From NCBI GenBank assembly GCA_015232405.1, contig JADFZS010000018.1:1-53198 (forward strand): a stretch of 53,198 nt of DNA, in the 5' to 3' direction. Below the pieces are notes generated by a model. It saw only the letters and a program-made list of their open reading frames with translations. It had not been told where the DNA came from and searched no databases. This document shows, in pieces, positions 8,035 to 18,568 of the stretch. This stretch comes from Magnetococcales bacterium. Its GTDB lineage: Bacteria > Pseudomonadota > Magnetococcia > Magnetococcales > JADFYX01. Both the position numbers and the translations under genes were made by a program. Numbering within the stretch: the stretch's first letter is position 1; each line of letters starts with the position of its first letter.

Positions 8035-10734
8035 TTAGCTCGCCTTACCACAACAGTGCTTATATTTTTTACCACTACCACAGGTACACGGTGAATTTCT
8101 GCCTACCTTCTCTCCCTGACGACGAAATGGAGTCTTGCTCTCCTTTGCTTCACCACCCCCCTCACCACTAAACCCTTCGGCCTCGGGATGGCTTAATGAG
8201 ATGTTCTTATCTCGCTTGCTGGCTCGTTCTGCCTCTTGCTGCTCTACATGTTCTTGATCAGGAACCTCAACCCTAGACAAAACCTCAATGGCCTCTACCT
8301 TGATACGGCTTAACAGAGCATCAAAAAGCTCAAATGCCTCACGTTTATACTCGTTTAATGGATCTTTCTGGGCATAACCACGAAGATGAATACCCTCTTT
8401 TAGATGATCCATGTTTAGTAGATGATCCTTCCAGAGATAATCCAAAATCTGCATGGTGATGGTTTTTTCCAGGTATTGTGCCGTCTCAACACCCATGGTC
8501 TCTTCGCGCTGCTTGTTATAAGCAGCTACTGCCTCAATTGTACGATCTGCTGCCACCTTACTGGTGACACCCTCCTCTTCCTTCCAATCATCAGCCGGAA
8601 CCTTCACACCAAATTGACGGAACAGTGATTTGTTAAACTCTGTTGTATTCCAATCCTCTGGGTAGATATTCTCCGACATATGCTCTTCAATCAGACCATG
8701 GATCAAATCTTCCCTAACTTCGTTCAAAAACTCTGTTATATCTTCCTCTTGCATCAACTCCCGACGTTGATCATAGATCACCGTACGCTGCTCATTCATT
8801 ACATCATCATATTTAAGCAGGTTTTTGCGGATATCAAAGTTACGCCCTTCAACCTTCTTCTGGGCCGACTCAATAGCTTTGTTGATCCAAGGATGAATAA
8901 TGGCCTCCCCATCCTGTAAACCAAGCTTCTGCAACATACCGTCCATACGCTCAGAGCCAAAAATACGCATGAGATCATCTTGTAACGAGAGATAAAAACG
9001 GCTTGCACCGGGATCACCCTGACGACCTGAGCGACCTCTGAGCTGGTTATCAATACGCCGTGATTCATGGCGTTCTGTGGCTAGAATATAGAGGCCACCC
9101 AATGATAGAACCTCATCTTTTTCAGCCTGACACTCTTTATAAATGGCCTCTTCAAGCTTTTTACGTTCATCTTCTTGAACCGATTTATCCACCTCAACAG
9201 ATATTCGCATTTCAGGATTACCACCAAGCTGAATATCAGTTCCTCTACCAGCCATGTTGGTGGCAATAGTTACCCCCCCTTTTCGTCCGGCCTGAGCAAC
9301 GATAGATGCCTCTTTTTCATGATATTTTGCATTGAGGACAGTGTGCTTTACCTTGGCTTTTTTCAGAAGAATTGATAACTCCTCAGATTTCTCAATTGAG
9401 ATTGTGCCTACCAAAATCGGCTGACCTTTTTTGTTACATTCAATAATATCCTCAATTACAGCTTTTTGCTTTTCGGCTTCAGTACGGAAAACCACATCAT
9501 CGTGATCTATACGGATCATCTCTTTGTTGGTGGGTATTATGATTACCTCCAATTTATAGATGGATTGAAACTCTGATGCTTCCGTATCTGCAGTACCTGT
9601 CATGCCAGCTAGTTTGTTGTACATGCGAAAGAGGTTTTGAAAAGTAACCGAGGCCAATGTTTGGGACTCATTTTGAATAACCAATTTCTCTTTGGCTTCC
9701 AGTGCCTGATGCTGACCATCGGAATAACGTCTTCCCGGCATCATGCGACCTGTAAACTCATCAATAATAACAACCTCACCATCTTTTACGATATAATCTT
9801 TATCTAGCTCAAAAAGAGTGTGGGCGCGCAGAGATTGGTTTACATGGTGAACAATCTCAACATTTCCCACATCATACATACTGCCGTCAGAAATCAAACC
9901 GTTGCTTTGTAACAACTCTTCAATTAATTCGTTACCCTCTTCGGTGAAGATAACCGTGCGCGCCTTCTCATCAATTGTAAAATGGGTTTCACGTTTTAAG
10001 TTGGGTATGAGACGGTCCACCCGATAATATTTGTCGGTATTATCTTCTGTTGGGCCGGAGATGATCAACGGGGTTCTGGCTTCATCGATGAGAATAGAGT
10101 CAACCTCATCGATAATCGCAAAATTAAGCTTTTTTTGGCACATCTCATCCAAAGAGAACTTCATGTTATCTTTTAGAAAATCAAAGCCAAACTCATTGTT
10201 GGTTCCATATGTGATATCAGCATTATAGGCTACCTTACGCTCGGCATCATCTAAACCATGAACAATGACCCCAACCTCCATACCGAGAAAATTATAGATC
10301 TCACCCATCCATTTGGCATCACGGGAAGCCAGATAGTCGTTAACCGTGACAAGGTGTACCCCCTTGCCAGTCAAAGCGTTTAAATAGAGAGGCAGGGTAG
10401 CCATCAAGGTTTTACCCTCACCAGTACGCATCTCGGTGATTTTACCTTGATGTAGAACTATGCCACCAACAAGCTGCACATCAAAATGTCGCAAACCGAT
10501 AGTACGGACACTGGCCTCGCGCACTACAGCAAACGCCTCTGGCAGTAAATCATCAAGGCTCTCTTCCTTTTCCAGGCGAGATTTAAATTCCGCGGTTTTA
10601 CCACGCAACTCTTCGTCACTTAAGGCCTTAATCTCCTCCTCCAAACCATTGATAATTTTAATGGTAGGCTGTAAACCTTTGAGATAACGGTCGTTACTAG
10701 ATCCAAATAATTTTTTTGCAATGTTGGCAAACAT
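8035..10734 (-). CDS. secA: Preprotein translocase ATPase SecA
   Basis: SecA is the motor of the general secretion pathway; it pushes unfolded preproteins through SecYEG using ATP. The 899-aa length is normal for Proteobacteria. Visible parts are the MRTGEGKT Walker A (GEGKT at 105-109), '[22 protein letters not shown]', the second nucleotide-binding half with '[14 protein letters not shown]' and '[13 protein letters not shown]', and the C-terminal Zn-binding tail '[13 protein letters not shown]' (883-895) that binds SecB and lipid. The ATG has AAGGA upstream. It lies downstream of murJ on the same strand, 163 bp away. The SecB-binding tail agrees with secB being in this window. Confidence 0.98.
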   Translation of the reverse strand: MFANIAKKLFGSSNDRYLKGLQPTIKIINGLEEEIKALSDEELRGKTAEFKSRLEKEESLDDLLPEAFAVVREASVRTIGLRHFDVQLVGGIVLHQGKITEMRTGEGKTLMATLPLYLNALTGKGVHLVTVNDYLASRDAKWMGEIYNFLGMEVGVIVHGLDDAERKVAYNADITYGTNNEFGFDFLKDNMKFSLDEMCQKKLNFAIIDEVDSILIDEARTPLIISGPTEDNTDKYYRVDRLIPNLKRETHFTIDEKARTVIFTEEGNELIEELLQSNGLISDGSMYDVGNVEIVHHVNQSLRAHTLFELDKDYIVKDGEVVIIDEFTGRMMPGRRYSDGQHQALEAKEKLVIQNESQTLASVTFQNLFRMYNKLAGMTGTADTEASEFQSIYKLEVIIIPTNKEMIRIDHDDVVFRTEAEKQKAVIEDIIECNKKGQPILVGTISIEKSEELSILLKKAKVKHTVLNAKYHEKEASIVAQAGRKGGVTIATNMAGRGTDIQLGGNPEMRISVEVDKSVQEDERKKLEEAIYKECQAEKDEVLSLGGLYILATERHESRRIDNQLRGRSGRQGDPGASRFYLSLQDDLMRIFGSERMDGMLQKLGLQDGEAIIHPWINKAIESAQKKVEGRNFDIRKNLLKYDDVMNEQRTVIYDQRRELMQEEDITEFLNEVREDLIHGLIEEHMSENIYPEDWNTTEFNKSLFRQFGVKVPADDWKEEEGVTSKVAADRTIEAVAAYNKQREETMGVETAQYLEKTITMQILDYLWKDHLLNMDHLKEGIHLRGYAQKDPLNEYKREAFELFDALLSRIKVEAIEVLSRVEVPDQEHVEQQEAERASKRDKNISLSHPEAEGFSGEGGGEAKESKTPFRRQGEKVGRNSPCTCGSGKKYKHCCGKAS

Positions 10735-10897
10735 GTCAGGAAAATCCTTAAAAAACGCTAAATCTGGAAAAATCTTGTGAAATCTTATTCATATGTGCAA
10801 CAAAGCAAGGTAACATATTAGGGTTTAAAACAGCAAAGATTTACCCTCAAAATCAATGTAATAATGATAAGAGCACTGTTACTCGTGATAGGACATA

Positions 10898-12505
10898 TCA
10901 TCTGCTTGTCTGAGATTTTCTTCGCAAGAGAGTAGACAGGCTTTGAATCTCTTCAATTCTCATCAGCCGCCCCACTAGAACATACAGGACAATACCTACT
11001 GCTATGATTGGTAGTAAAATCATGGTTTTTTCTAAAGTTTGGCTGGGGGAGTGCCAGTATGCTGTTTTTGCCAGATATAGATACCCACACAACACCCCAC
11101 TGGCTAGCAAAGTTTTAAACATGGTTTTGATAAATTGCTTTCCGGGACGATACCCAACCTTTTTTTCCAAACCCCGTAGCAATAAAATAGCATTTAAAAA
11201 TGCTGCTATGGTAGTAGCCAAAGCCAGGCCAGCATGTTGTAGGGGAAACATCAAAATAATATTCAACACCATATTGCTAACCATACAGATAATAGCAATT
11301 CGCACCGGTGTTTTTGTATCTTTCATGGCATAATAAGCAGGAGCCAACACCTTTACTGCAGAAAAGGCGGCTAGCCCCAAACCATAGGCAAAAAGTGCTT
11401 GGGCAGTCAGGAGAGTAGCCTCTTGATCAAAAGCTCCACGTTCAAAAAGCAGAGATAAAATTGGCTCTCGCAGCACCAACAGACCAACTGTAGCGGGAAT
11501 ATTGATAATCAGAACCAAGCGTAAGCCAAAATCCAGGTCGGCCCTTAATCCTTCACTATCTCCGCTACTGGCCTTGGCTGAGAGTGCTGGTAAAATGGCT
11601 GTTCCCATGGCTATTCCGATCAAACCAAGGGGAAATTCAACTAAACGATCGGCATAATAGAGATATGATATGGAACCCTCACGCAGCCAAGATGCCAGGA
11701 AAATATCAAACAGCAAATTTATCTGGGCTACCGATACACCCAAAAGTGACGGTCCCATCAAAAGTAGAATGCGCTTGATTGCCGGATGTTGCCAGTTCCA
11801 GCGAAAAGAGAACGACACACCAATTTTTTTTAGGGCTGGCAGTTGAATGGCAAGCTGGGCCACACCACCCAACAACACCCCAATTGCCAATCCAATTATT
11901 GGACGTTCCATTAGTGGAGCTATATATAAAGCTCCGATTATCATCGTGATATTAAGTAGAAGTGGTGTAAATGCTGGTAGGGCAAAACGGTGATAACTGT
12001 TTAATATGCCCCCTGCCAGAGCCACCAGAGAGATAAAAAAAATGTAGGGAAAGGTTATTCTGGTCATATCAACTGTCAGCTGATATTTTTCAGGATCATC
12101 GGTAAAACCGGGGGCTATTATCCAGATAATCAAAGGCATGGCTATCTGCCCAATCCCGACAACAACCACCAAAACTGTTGTCAAAGAGGTAAAAACCGCC
12201 TTCACCGCCTCTTTAGTTGCGTCATCATCTCCCTCTTTTAGATAATCACTAAATACAGGCACAAATGCGGTACTAAATGCCCCTTCGGCAAACAGACGTC
12301 GTAGAAAATTGGGTAATTTTAAAGCTACAAAAAAAGCGTCAGCTCCCATTCCTGCACCAAATATTCGTGCAATAACAACGTCACGCACAAACCCAAGTAT
12401 GCGAGAAAGCAGGGTAAAAAAGCTAATTGTGCCAACAGCACGAACCAACCTGTTTTTCTGGCTGGGTTGGGTGACAGATGAACTATTTTCAGGTTCAGTA
12501 CTCAA
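10898..12505 (-). CDS. murJ: Lipid II flippase MurJ (MviN)
   Basis: MurJ is an inner-membrane protein of the MOP superfamily that flips lipid II to the periplasm for peptidoglycan synthesis. The 535-aa product has the family N-terminus 'LLSRILGFVRDVVIARIFGAG', then 'AFFVALKLPNFLRRLFAEGAFSTAF' containing the conserved Arg residues, and about 14 hydrophobic segments through to the C-terminus. The start is TTG 12505, behind AAAGGA with 10-nt spacing. It is transcribed divergently from rpsT, and its 5' end overlaps the predicted rpsT promoter region. secA follows downstream. Confidence 0.95.
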   Translation of the reverse strand: MSTEPENSSSVTQPSQKNRLVRAVGTISFFTLLSRILGFVRDVVIARIFGAGMGADAFFVALKLPNFLRRLFAEGAFSTAFVPVFSDYLKEGDDDATKEAVKAVFTSLTTVLVVVVGIGQIAMPLIIWIIAPGFTDDPEKYQLTVDMTRITFPYIFFISLVALAGGILNSYHRFALPAFTPLLLNITMIIGALYIAPLMERPIIGLAIGVLLGGVAQLAIQLPALKKIGVSFSFRWNWQHPAIKRILLLMGPSLLGVSVAQINLLFDIFLASWLREGSISYLYYADRLVEFPLGLIGIAMGTAILPALSAKASSGDSEGLRADLDFGLRLVLIINIPATVGLLVLREPILSLLFERGAFDQEATLLTAQALFAYGLGLAAFSAVKVLAPAYYAMKDTKTPVRIAIICMVSNMVLNIILMFPLQHAGLALATTIAAFLNAILLLRGLEKKVGYRPGKQFIKTMFKTLLASGVLCGYLYLAKTAYWHSPSQTLEKTMILLPIIAVGIVLYVLVGRLMRIEEIQSLSTLLRRKSQTSR

Positions 12506-12519
12506 TGTATAGAAATCCT

Positions 12520-12548
12520 TTGACGTATGGCTTTGTAATAGGCATACT
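12520..12548 (+). promoter_or_regulatory. Predicted sigma-70-type promoter of rpsT
   Basis: A -35 box TTGACG (12520-12525) and a -10 box CATACT (12543-12548) are separated by exactly 17 bp. The position suits rpsT, leaving a leader of about 110 nt. The -35 box lies 15 bp upstream of the divergent murJ start codon, so the two genes share regulatory space. Assigned by eye. Confidence 0.6.
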
Positions 12549-12603
12549 GTGACGTTCTTTTCATAGCAGCATTAGTCTGTTTATCATAATAGGATCAATT
12601 AAC

Positions 12604-12630
12604 CTATGGCCCCTAGTGTAGTGGTCATAG
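12604..12630 (+). promoter_or_regulatory. Leader hairpin of rpsT mRNA
   Basis: CTATGGCC (12604-12611) pairs with GGTCATAG (12623-12630) over 8 bp with one G-U pair, and an inner CTA/TAG closes the apical loop. It lies between the predicted promoter and the S20 start codon. It could serve autogenous control or mRNA stability. This is inferred from sequence only. Confidence 0.4.
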
Positions 12631-12664
12631 TACGACAAAGTATAGGAATAGGAGTTTTTGTTCA

Positions 12665-12937
12665 GTGGCCAATATTAAATCTGCCATGAAGCGCATTCGT
12701 CAAACCGAGAAGCAGACCCTTCGCAACAGCAAGATCAAGTCACGTCTGCGCACATTCTGCAAGCGGGTTGTTACAACCGTAGAGGGTGGTGACATCAAAG
12801 CAGCTCAAACTGCACTAAAAGAGGCTATCTCTGAATTGGCTATTTCGGCTCGCAAAGGCATTATCCACAAAAATCAGGCGGCCCGTCGCGCAAAAAGATT
12901 AAATGCTAAAGTAAAACAGTTGGCTGCAGCTTCCTAA
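12665..12937 (+). CDS. rpsT: 30S ribosomal protein S20
   Basis: S20 is a primary 16S rRNA-binding protein of the small subunit. The 90-aa product opens with 'ANIKSAMKRIRQTEK' and has the family's Lys/Arg-rich helical bundle, 'RNSKIKSRLRTF' and 'KGIIHKNQAARRAKRL'. It starts with GTG, preceded by AGGAG about 10 nt upstream; non-ATG starts are well known for rpsT and can limit its translation. It is monocistronic, with its own promoter, a structured leader and a strong hairpin 25 bp after the stop. Confidence 0.97.
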   Translation: MANIKSAMKRIRQTEKQTLRNSKIKSRLRTFCKRVVTTVEGGDIKAAQTALKEAISELAISARKGIIHKNQAARRAKRLNAKVKQLAAAS

Positions 12938-12961
12938 GATTTCCAACTATTCAAACTTGGC

Positions 12962-12994
12962 TTTTGGTTGCTGTTGTGACAACAGCAACCAAAA
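12962..12994 (+). terminator. Hairpin downstream of rpsT
   Basis: A perfect 15-bp stem, TTTTGGTTGCTGTTG with its inverse, closes on a 3-nt loop TGA. It sits 25 bp after the rpsT stop. The outermost A/T pairs replace a separate U-tract, so it could terminate transcription in either direction. Confidence 0.7.
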
Positions 12995-13060
12995 CGAGCT
13001 ATGGCGTGCATAGCAACCGTAGGTCTAAGAGCCTGTATATTATAGGTTCCAAGGATTAAT

Positions 13061-14404
13061 ATGGAATTTTCTGAACTTCCCATCCCAGAGCCGGTTCAGG
13101 CTGGTATTCGAGATTGCGGATTCAGTACTTGCACCTCAATACAAGAACTGACCTTACCTCTGACTCTATCAGGTCAAGATGTTGCTGGACAGGCACAAAC
13201 CGGCACCGGAAAAACTGCAGCTTTTATGGTAGCCACCCTCTCCCGGTTAAATGGTGACGCCACCCTTGAAGACCTAATCAAGCTAAACGGCACAAAAAAA
13301 GATAGTACAAAAAAGAGATCTCGAGGGGTCAGTAAACCCCGCGCCCTGCTTATCGCTCCCACCCGTGAACTGGCTGTACAGATAGAGCAAGATGCCCACT
13401 CATTGGGTTCTCATACCGGACTAAACATCCATGCTGTATATGGCGGTGTTGACTACGAAAAACAGCAAGAAATGCTAAAAAGTGGCGATGTAGATATACT
13501 TATCGGCACTCCCGGACGTTTGATAGACTATTTTAAACAAAAAAGCTATCTGGTATCCAAAGTAGAAGTTTTGGTCATAGACGAAGCCGACCGTATGTTT
13601 GATATGGGATTTATTGCTGACCTACGCTATCTTATGCGCCGTCTGCCCCATTATGAACAGCGACTCTCCATGCTGTTTTCAGCAACAATGTCCCATCGTG
13701 CCCAAGAGCTATCTTACGAGTATATGAATGCTCCGGAGGTTCTCTCAACCAAAACCGAGATAAAAACTGTAAACCAGATAACCCAGATTCTCTACCATGT
13801 AGAGGGGAGCCAAAAAATCAGCCTGTTGGTGGGCTTGATGCGCAAACATCTAGGAATTGCACACAAAACTGACGAAGGAGAAGGGGTTGACCCCCCCAAG
13901 ATTTTGGGTCGGGCCATGATATTTGTAAATACCAAACGCATGGGTGAAAAACTTAAAAGCTGGCTTGCTGCCAACAATATTGTTGCTGGTTATCTATCAG
14001 GGGATGTTCCGCAAGCAAAACGGATGAAAGTTTTGCAACGTTTTCAAAAAGGTGAAATGCCAGCATTAATTGCCACCGATGTTGCCGGACGTGGTTTGCA
14101 TATTGATGGGGTGACCCATGTTTACAACTACGACCTGCCGGAAAATGCTGAAGATTATGTCCACCGTATCGGTCGAACTGCCAGAGCTGGAGCCAAAGGT
14201 GATGCAGTTACCCTGGTCGATGAAAGTGGTGCTTACAACCTGGAAGCAATTGAAAAATACGTCGGAGAAAAAATTGATGTCGGTTGGGCCGAAGATGATA
14301 TCTACGTCGATTTAAAAAAGCCCCAATACTCCCCGCCAAAAGATAAAAAGGGTGGGCATCACGGTCGCGGTGGTCGTCGGGATCGTCCCCGGCGTGGCAG
14401 GTAG
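13061..14404 (+). CDS. DEAD-box ATP-dependent RNA helicase, RhlB-like
   Basis: This RNA-unwinding protein probably acts in RNA decay or ribosome assembly. All core motifs are seen: Q motif region, AQTGTGKT (45-52), PTRELA, TPGR, DEAD (174-177), SAT (207-209) and 'HRIGRTARAG'. The stretch 'RGLHIDGVTHVYNYDLPENAEDYVH' and the following 'LEAIEKYVGEKIDV' are closest to RhlB, the degradosome helicase. The 447-aa protein ends in a basic, Gly/Arg-rich tail 'HHGRGGRRDRPRRGR', an RNA-binding feature common in this family. The insert 'KKDSTKKRSRG' near residue 85-95 is an unusual basic loop. The exact subfamily is uncertain. Confidence 0.93.
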   Translation: MEFSELPIPEPVQAGIRDCGFSTCTSIQELTLPLTLSGQDVAGQAQTGTGKTAAFMVATLSRLNGDATLEDLIKLNGTKKDSTKKRSRGVSKPRALLIAPTRELAVQIEQDAHSLGSHTGLNIHAVYGGVDYEKQQEMLKSGDVDILIGTPGRLIDYFKQKSYLVSKVEVLVIDEADRMFDMGFIADLRYLMRRLPHYEQRLSMLFSATMSHRAQELSYEYMNAPEVLSTKTEIKTVNQITQILYHVEGSQKISLLVGLMRKHLGIAHKTDEGEGVDPPKILGRAMIFVNTKRMGEKLKSWLAANNIVAGYLSGDVPQAKRMKVLQRFQKGEMPALIATDVAGRGLHIDGVTHVYNYDLPENAEDYVHRIGRTARAGAKGDAVTLVDESGAYNLEAIEKYVGEKIDVGWAEDDIYVDLKKPQYSPPKDKKGGHHGRGGRRDRPRRGR

Positions 14405-14576
14405 TTTTTTTAGTATATCTTTGCAGCTATGCCCTAACCTTACACCACAGAGGAGTTAACCCTTACCCAGCCCACCTCCCCTTAACTAATACTTTTTCTT
14501 GGGGCTGGGAGATCAACAAATGTTCCAGCAACAATTATAAACTATTTAAAGTAGCCAGAATCCATAAAACGGTATT

Positions 14577-15902
14577 ATGTCCCAAGCAACCCAACCTGTT
14601 GTTAATACAGAAATTCCAGATCCGGATTATCAAGTATCTCGACTCAATAACGGACTGATTGTAGCGACCCTACCCATGCCCTGGCTCCATGAGGTAAATG
14701 TAACTGTCATAGTGCGTTCAGGTAGCCGTTTTGAATCGGAAGAGGAGAGCGGTATTGCCCATTTTTTAGAGCATATGCTCTTTAAAGGAACCAATACCAC
14801 CCCAAACCCCACCCAATTTCATGCTTTGATCGAATCCATGGCAGCAGATATGAATGCTGCAACAGGACATGAGAGCAACGCTTTTTGGATATCGCTGCCT
14901 TTAGAGCAACTAGCATCGGGCCTTAAAGCTTTTTGTGAAATGTTCACCAATCCAATTTTTTCTGATCTGGAGACCGAGCGTAAGGTGGTTCTGGCTGAGA
15001 TGCGTGATGAGGAGAATGAACAGGGGGAGAGCACCAATACTACTGTTCTTAGTGGGCGCAAATTTTGGCCGGACCATCCCCTATCCCGCTCAATTCTCGG
15101 TTTGCCAAATATTATAAAAAATATTACAAAAAAGAACCTTTACGACTATATGGAACGCCACTACTGCGGTGGTAATATAGCCATTGCCTTCTGTGGCCCG
15201 GTAAAACATGAGGTTTGTGAACAACTTGCAGCACAAAATTTGGGGCAACTACCCCATGGTCGCACCCCAAACCCACTGCCACCTCCCCCCATGGACCCTG
15301 GTCCCCACTGGGTAGGGGTAAATGATCAAGATGCACAATTTTGCCTTACACTTGGTTTTAGAACTGTTGGTTATAACTCTGATGATTATTATAAAATAGT
15401 TGCCATACGGCGACTTTTGGATGACGGTTTTTCCTCACGATTACAAGCCAACATCAGAGAAAAGCTGGGTCTTGTTTACGATGTCTGGGCTGCTTATCCG
15501 GCTTTTTTTGAGTGTGGAACCTTGGAGTTGGGAGCCTCTGTATCTCCTGAGAATCTGCAAACAGTCTTTATCGCCCTTATTGATGAACTTTTTGCCATTG
15601 CCAACACACCCATAAGCGGTGAAGAGTGGCAAAGGTTGCAAACACGTTGGAAAGCAAGTTTAATAACCCAACTAGATCGTCCAAGCCTGCTCATCGACCG
15701 CTACATTGGTGATAGACTCTTTGACCATCAAGAGCCACTTTCTTTGGCATGGAAGAAAGCAAAAAATATCAATCCTAAAATGTTGCCAGAGGTTGTAAAG
15801 GATCTGATGCAGCCACAAAACATGGTAGCAGTTCTAATTGGCCCTAAAGCCTGTGAGTCCCTACCAAGCTTAGAGAAAATTTTTCAGCAACGTTTTGGAT
15901 GA
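14577..15902 (+). CDS. M16-family zinc metallopeptidase (processing-peptidase type)
   Basis: This 441-aa protease is of the pitrilysin/MPP type. The inverted zinc motif HFLEH (62-66) is intact inside 'GIAHFLEHMLFKGT', and the distal acidic region 'ERKVVLAEMRDEENE' follows at the right distance for the third ligand. The second, inactive half-domain has the usual 'GFSSRLQANIREKLGLVYDV' R/Y motif. There is no signal peptide, so it should be cytoplasmic or work with an unseen partner; many bacteria carry M16 genes in pairs, and no second copy is here. The ribosome site is weak. Its substrate is unknown. Confidence 0.92.
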   Translation: MSQATQPVVNTEIPDPDYQVSRLNNGLIVATLPMPWLHEVNVTVIVRSGSRFESEEESGIAHFLEHMLFKGTNTTPNPTQFHALIESMAADMNAATGHESNAFWISLPLEQLASGLKAFCEMFTNPIFSDLETERKVVLAEMRDEENEQGESTNTTVLSGRKFWPDHPLSRSILGLPNIIKNITKKNLYDYMERHYCGGNIAIAFCGPVKHEVCEQLAAQNLGQLPHGRTPNPLPPPPMDPGPHWVGVNDQDAQFCLTLGFRTVGYNSDDYYKIVAIRRLLDDGFSSRLQANIREKLGLVYDVWAAYPAFFECGTLELGASVSPENLQTVFIALIDELFAIANTPISGEEWQRLQTRWKASLITQLDRPSLLIDRYIGDRLFDHQEPLSLAWKKAKNINPKMLPEVVKDLMQPQNMVAVLIGPKACESLPSLEKIFQQRFG

Positions 15903-15959
15903 CATTAGCATACATTATAGCATAACCACACTTAACATTCTAATTTTACAGGTTTTTTA

Positions 15960-16700
15960 ATGTCAAAAAAGAAAAAAAACAGCCGTTCCAACAACCGTGC
16001 CTTGGATGAAATGCGTGAAGTGACCATAACACGCTCATATATCAACCATGCTGAAGGCTCCTGTCTTATAACTTTTGGTGGCACCAAAGTTATCTGTACC
16101 GCCACCATTGAGGAAAAACAGCCACAATTTCTACGGGGTAAAAATCAGGGGTGGGTTACAGCAGAGTATGGAATGTTACCTCGCTCCACAAATTCCCGTA
16201 TGGGAAGGGAGGCCAGCCGGGGTAAACAGGGTGGGCGAACATTGGAGATCCAACGGTTGATTGGTCGCTCCTTACGCTCTGTTACCGACTTAAAAAAACT
16301 TGGTAAACGGACCATCTGGATTGATTGCGATGTTATTCAGGCCGATGGTGGAACCAGAACAGCCTCAATAACTGGTGCTTTTATCGCTTTGATGGATGCC
16401 TGTCAACGGCTTCTTGATGCTGGAGAAATCCGTGACATTCCGATAAACGATTATGTAGCAGCCATTAGCTGCGGAATTGTAAATGGTGATCCCATGCTGG
16501 ATCTGGACTATGATGAAGATTCCAATTGTGAGACCGACATGAACTTCGTTATGACTTCAGGGCAAAAATTTATAGAAATTCAAGGAACGGCAGAGGGCCA
16601 CCCATTTAGCCGTGATGAGTTTAATGCCATGGCATTGCTGGCTGAAAAAGGGATAGGTGAACTGATTATCCTGCAACGTAAAATGTTGCTGGACGAATAA
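15960..16700 (+). CDS. rph: Ribonuclease PH
   Basis: RNase PH is a phosphate-dependent 3'-5' exoribonuclease that trims the 3' ends of tRNA precursors. The 246-aa product shows the full family pattern: '[13 protein letters not shown]', '[21 protein letters not shown]', '[17 protein letters not shown]', '[20 protein letters not shown]' and '[17 protein letters not shown]'. The phosphate-binding 'GGTRTAS' is intact. The N-terminus is Lys/Asn-rich. hemW follows on the same strand 57 bp downstream with a small hairpin between them. Confidence 0.97.
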   Translation: MSKKKKNSRSNNRALDEMREVTITRSYINHAEGSCLITFGGTKVICTATIEEKQPQFLRGKNQGWVTAEYGMLPRSTNSRMGREASRGKQGGRTLEIQRLIGRSLRSVTDLKKLGKRTIWIDCDVIQADGGTRTASITGAFIALMDACQRLLDAGEIRDIPINDYVAAISCGIVNGDPMLDLDYDEDSNCETDMNFVMTSGQKFIEIQGTAEGHPFSRDEFNAMALLAEKGIGELIILQRKMLLDE

Positions 16701-16713
16701 CAGTTTGTTTGTG

Positions 16714-16738
16714 CAGCTGCTGGTAGAAGCAGCAGCTG
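16714..16738 (+). terminator. Small hairpin between rph and hemW
   Basis: CAGCTGCT (16714-16721) and AGCAGCTG (16731-16738) form an 8-bp GC-rich stem with a 9-nt loop, starting 14 bp after the rph stop. There is no U-tract. It may be a weak terminator or a processing site. Confidence 0.35.
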
Positions 16739-16757
16739 TATAAACCAACACAATTCA

Positions 16758-17942
16758 ATGAGCACCGCACCCAAACTTCCACCGCTATCTCTTTATATTC
16801 ACGTACCTTTCTGTGTGAAAAAATGTCCATATTGTGATTTTCACTCAACGGTGGAAAAACAGATACCTGAAGATGGTTATTTAGCAACCATTAAAAATGA
16901 GCTTGTTCATTGGCGACACAAACTCTGCAATGATAACCGCCCGTTACACTCAATTTTTTTTGGTGGTGGAACCCCCTCAATATTGACAGGTGAGACCATA
17001 ATCCAACTGCTTAAGGAGATCAGACAGCTCTGGCAGCTAACCCCACAATGTGAAATAACCCTGGAGTCCAACCCGGAATCATGTCATCCACAAAAAATTG
17101 AGCAGTGGTTACTAGCTGGTGTAAACCGCCTGAGTATTGGTATTCAAGCCTTCAACCAGCAGCGACTTGATAACCTTGGAAGACCCCACAGTTTAGTTGA
17201 GGCAAGCAAGGCCATTGAATATAGCCAACAAGGTGGCTTTAGCAACCTAAACCTGGATCTGATTTTTGCCACTCCGTCACAAACCACTGCTGGATGGCAG
17301 GATGAGCTGGCCCAAGCCATGAGTTGCCAGCCAAAGCATCTCTCATGCTACAGCTTGACCATTGAAAAAGAGACTCCATTTGCCACACTTCAACAACAGG
17401 GTAAAATTACTGAACTAAGTGAAGATGAGCAACTAGAGCTTTTTACCACCACACGACAGATCCTGGAATCTGGAGGCTGGCATGGGTACGAAATAAGCAA
17501 TTTTGCCAAGCCGGGTTGGGAGTGTCAGCACAATATAAACTATTGGCAATCTTCAGATTATATCGGTGTTGGCCCTTCGGCCCATGGTCGTTTAAGTCAA
17601 ATAGACAACAATATGATCACCGTTGCCAGATACGTTAACAGAACCAGGGATTATTTAGAAAAACAGAGTAGTGACGGCTCTAGCTTTAGTGAAGAGAGAA
17701 TCTGTTCAAAGCGCGAATCAGGCAACGATTGCCTGATTATGGGATTAAGACTAAATGAAGGTATGAGCCGAAAAACCTATAGATATCTACGTGGGATTGA
17801 TCTTGTAGAACAACAACCAAAAGCCATAAATGAACTGCAAAAGGCGGGGCTACTCACAGTAACAAAAGAGAAAATTGCCCTGACAAACAAGGGGTTGCTA
17901 CTAAGTGATGGAGTTATAGAAAAACTGATTTGGGTTGACTAA
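16758..17942 (+). CDS. hemW: Radical SAM heme chaperone HemW (HemN-like)
   Basis: HemW is a radical-SAM, iron-sulfur protein that binds heme and delivers it to respiratory enzymes; it was long annotated as a coproporphyrinogen III oxidase. The 394-aa product has the cluster motif Cys19-X3-Cys23-X2-Cys26 in 'FCVKKCPYCDFHS', then 'IFFGGGTPS', 'LESNP' and 'GVNRLSIGIQAFN'. It lacks the N-terminal extension with the additional Cys that marks true HemN. 'GPSAHG' and the C-terminal winged-helix part 'MGLRLNEGM' are present. I see no clear ribosome site, so translation may depend on the rph transcript. Confidence 0.92.
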   Translation: MSTAPKLPPLSLYIHVPFCVKKCPYCDFHSTVEKQIPEDGYLATIKNELVHWRHKLCNDNRPLHSIFFGGGTPSILTGETIIQLLKEIRQLWQLTPQCEITLESNPESCHPQKIEQWLLAGVNRLSIGIQAFNQQRLDNLGRPHSLVEASKAIEYSQQGGFSNLNLDLIFATPSQTTAGWQDELAQAMSCQPKHLSCYSLTIEKETPFATLQQQGKITELSEDEQLELFTTTRQILESGGWHGYEISNFAKPGWECQHNINYWQSSDYIGVGPSAHGRLSQIDNNMITVARYVNRTRDYLEKQSSDGSSFSEERICSKRESGNDCLIMGLRLNEGMSRKTYRYLRGIDLVEQQPKAINELQKAGLLTVTKEKIALTNKGLLLSDGVIEKLIWVD

Positions 17943-18157
17943 AAGCAATTGCAAAAATCACATTCATTAATAACAAAACCAGACTCTAAACTATTAAAAA
18001 AACATGAAGTTTCATGCAGGAGATAACTAACTTGCTATGGTAGTAGGCTTGAATCTTCCTACACAAGCTTGTTCCTACAAATATGCACATAGCTATATGA
18101 ATTTATTACATAATAGCAGCACATACTTGTAGTCATAAACAGACTTGTAAATAGGTA

Positions 18158-18508
18158 CTAAGCCCGTTGGCGGAGTAGTTGAGCGCGTCTTTTTGGTGAA
18201 CCGTATGCCCCTTGACGGACCGCTTGTACCCGGCGGTTTTCCAAAAACAGCTGGTCGGCAATTTCAGATTTATGCTGAATCAACAAAGATTGAACTTCGG
18301 GCATACGGGCCAAGATCTTCTCCATCCGCATACGCAGTCTGGAGGCATCCTTTTTAGGGGGCTGCTGCTTTTTGGCCAGAATCTCCTTTAATCTGGTGAT
18401 GGTGCGAACCCATTTATTGTTCAAGCTAGAAAGCTCATCACCTTCCAGTCCAGCAGGACGGGAAAGAGCTTCAAGGATATTTTCTAATTCTGTAAGAATG
18501 TGTTCCAT
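18158..18508 (-). CDS. Hypothetical helical protein at the end of the flagellar cluster (FliT/FlgN-like position)
   Basis: This 116-aa protein is nearly all helix, with heptad-like Leu spacing and a basic C-terminus ending 'SPKRRAQLLRQRA'. I cannot place it by motif. It is the last gene of a series that includes fliD and two fliS genes, 60 bp after fliS, and has a strong ribosome site (AGGAGG). Small helical export chaperones of the FliT/FlgN type occur at this place, so a chaperone for FliD or the hook-associated proteins is a reasonable inference, but not shown. Confidence 0.6.
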   Translation of the reverse strand: MEHILTELENILEALSRPAGLEGDELSSLNNKWVRTITRLKEILAKKQQPPKKDASRLRMRMEKILARMPEVQSLLIQHKSEIADQLFLENRRVQAVRQGAYGSPKRRAQLLRQRA

Positions 18509-18568
18509 GGCTACCTCCTCCCCTCCTTTTGAATTGACACAAACGGTACTAACAATACCATTCCCATA

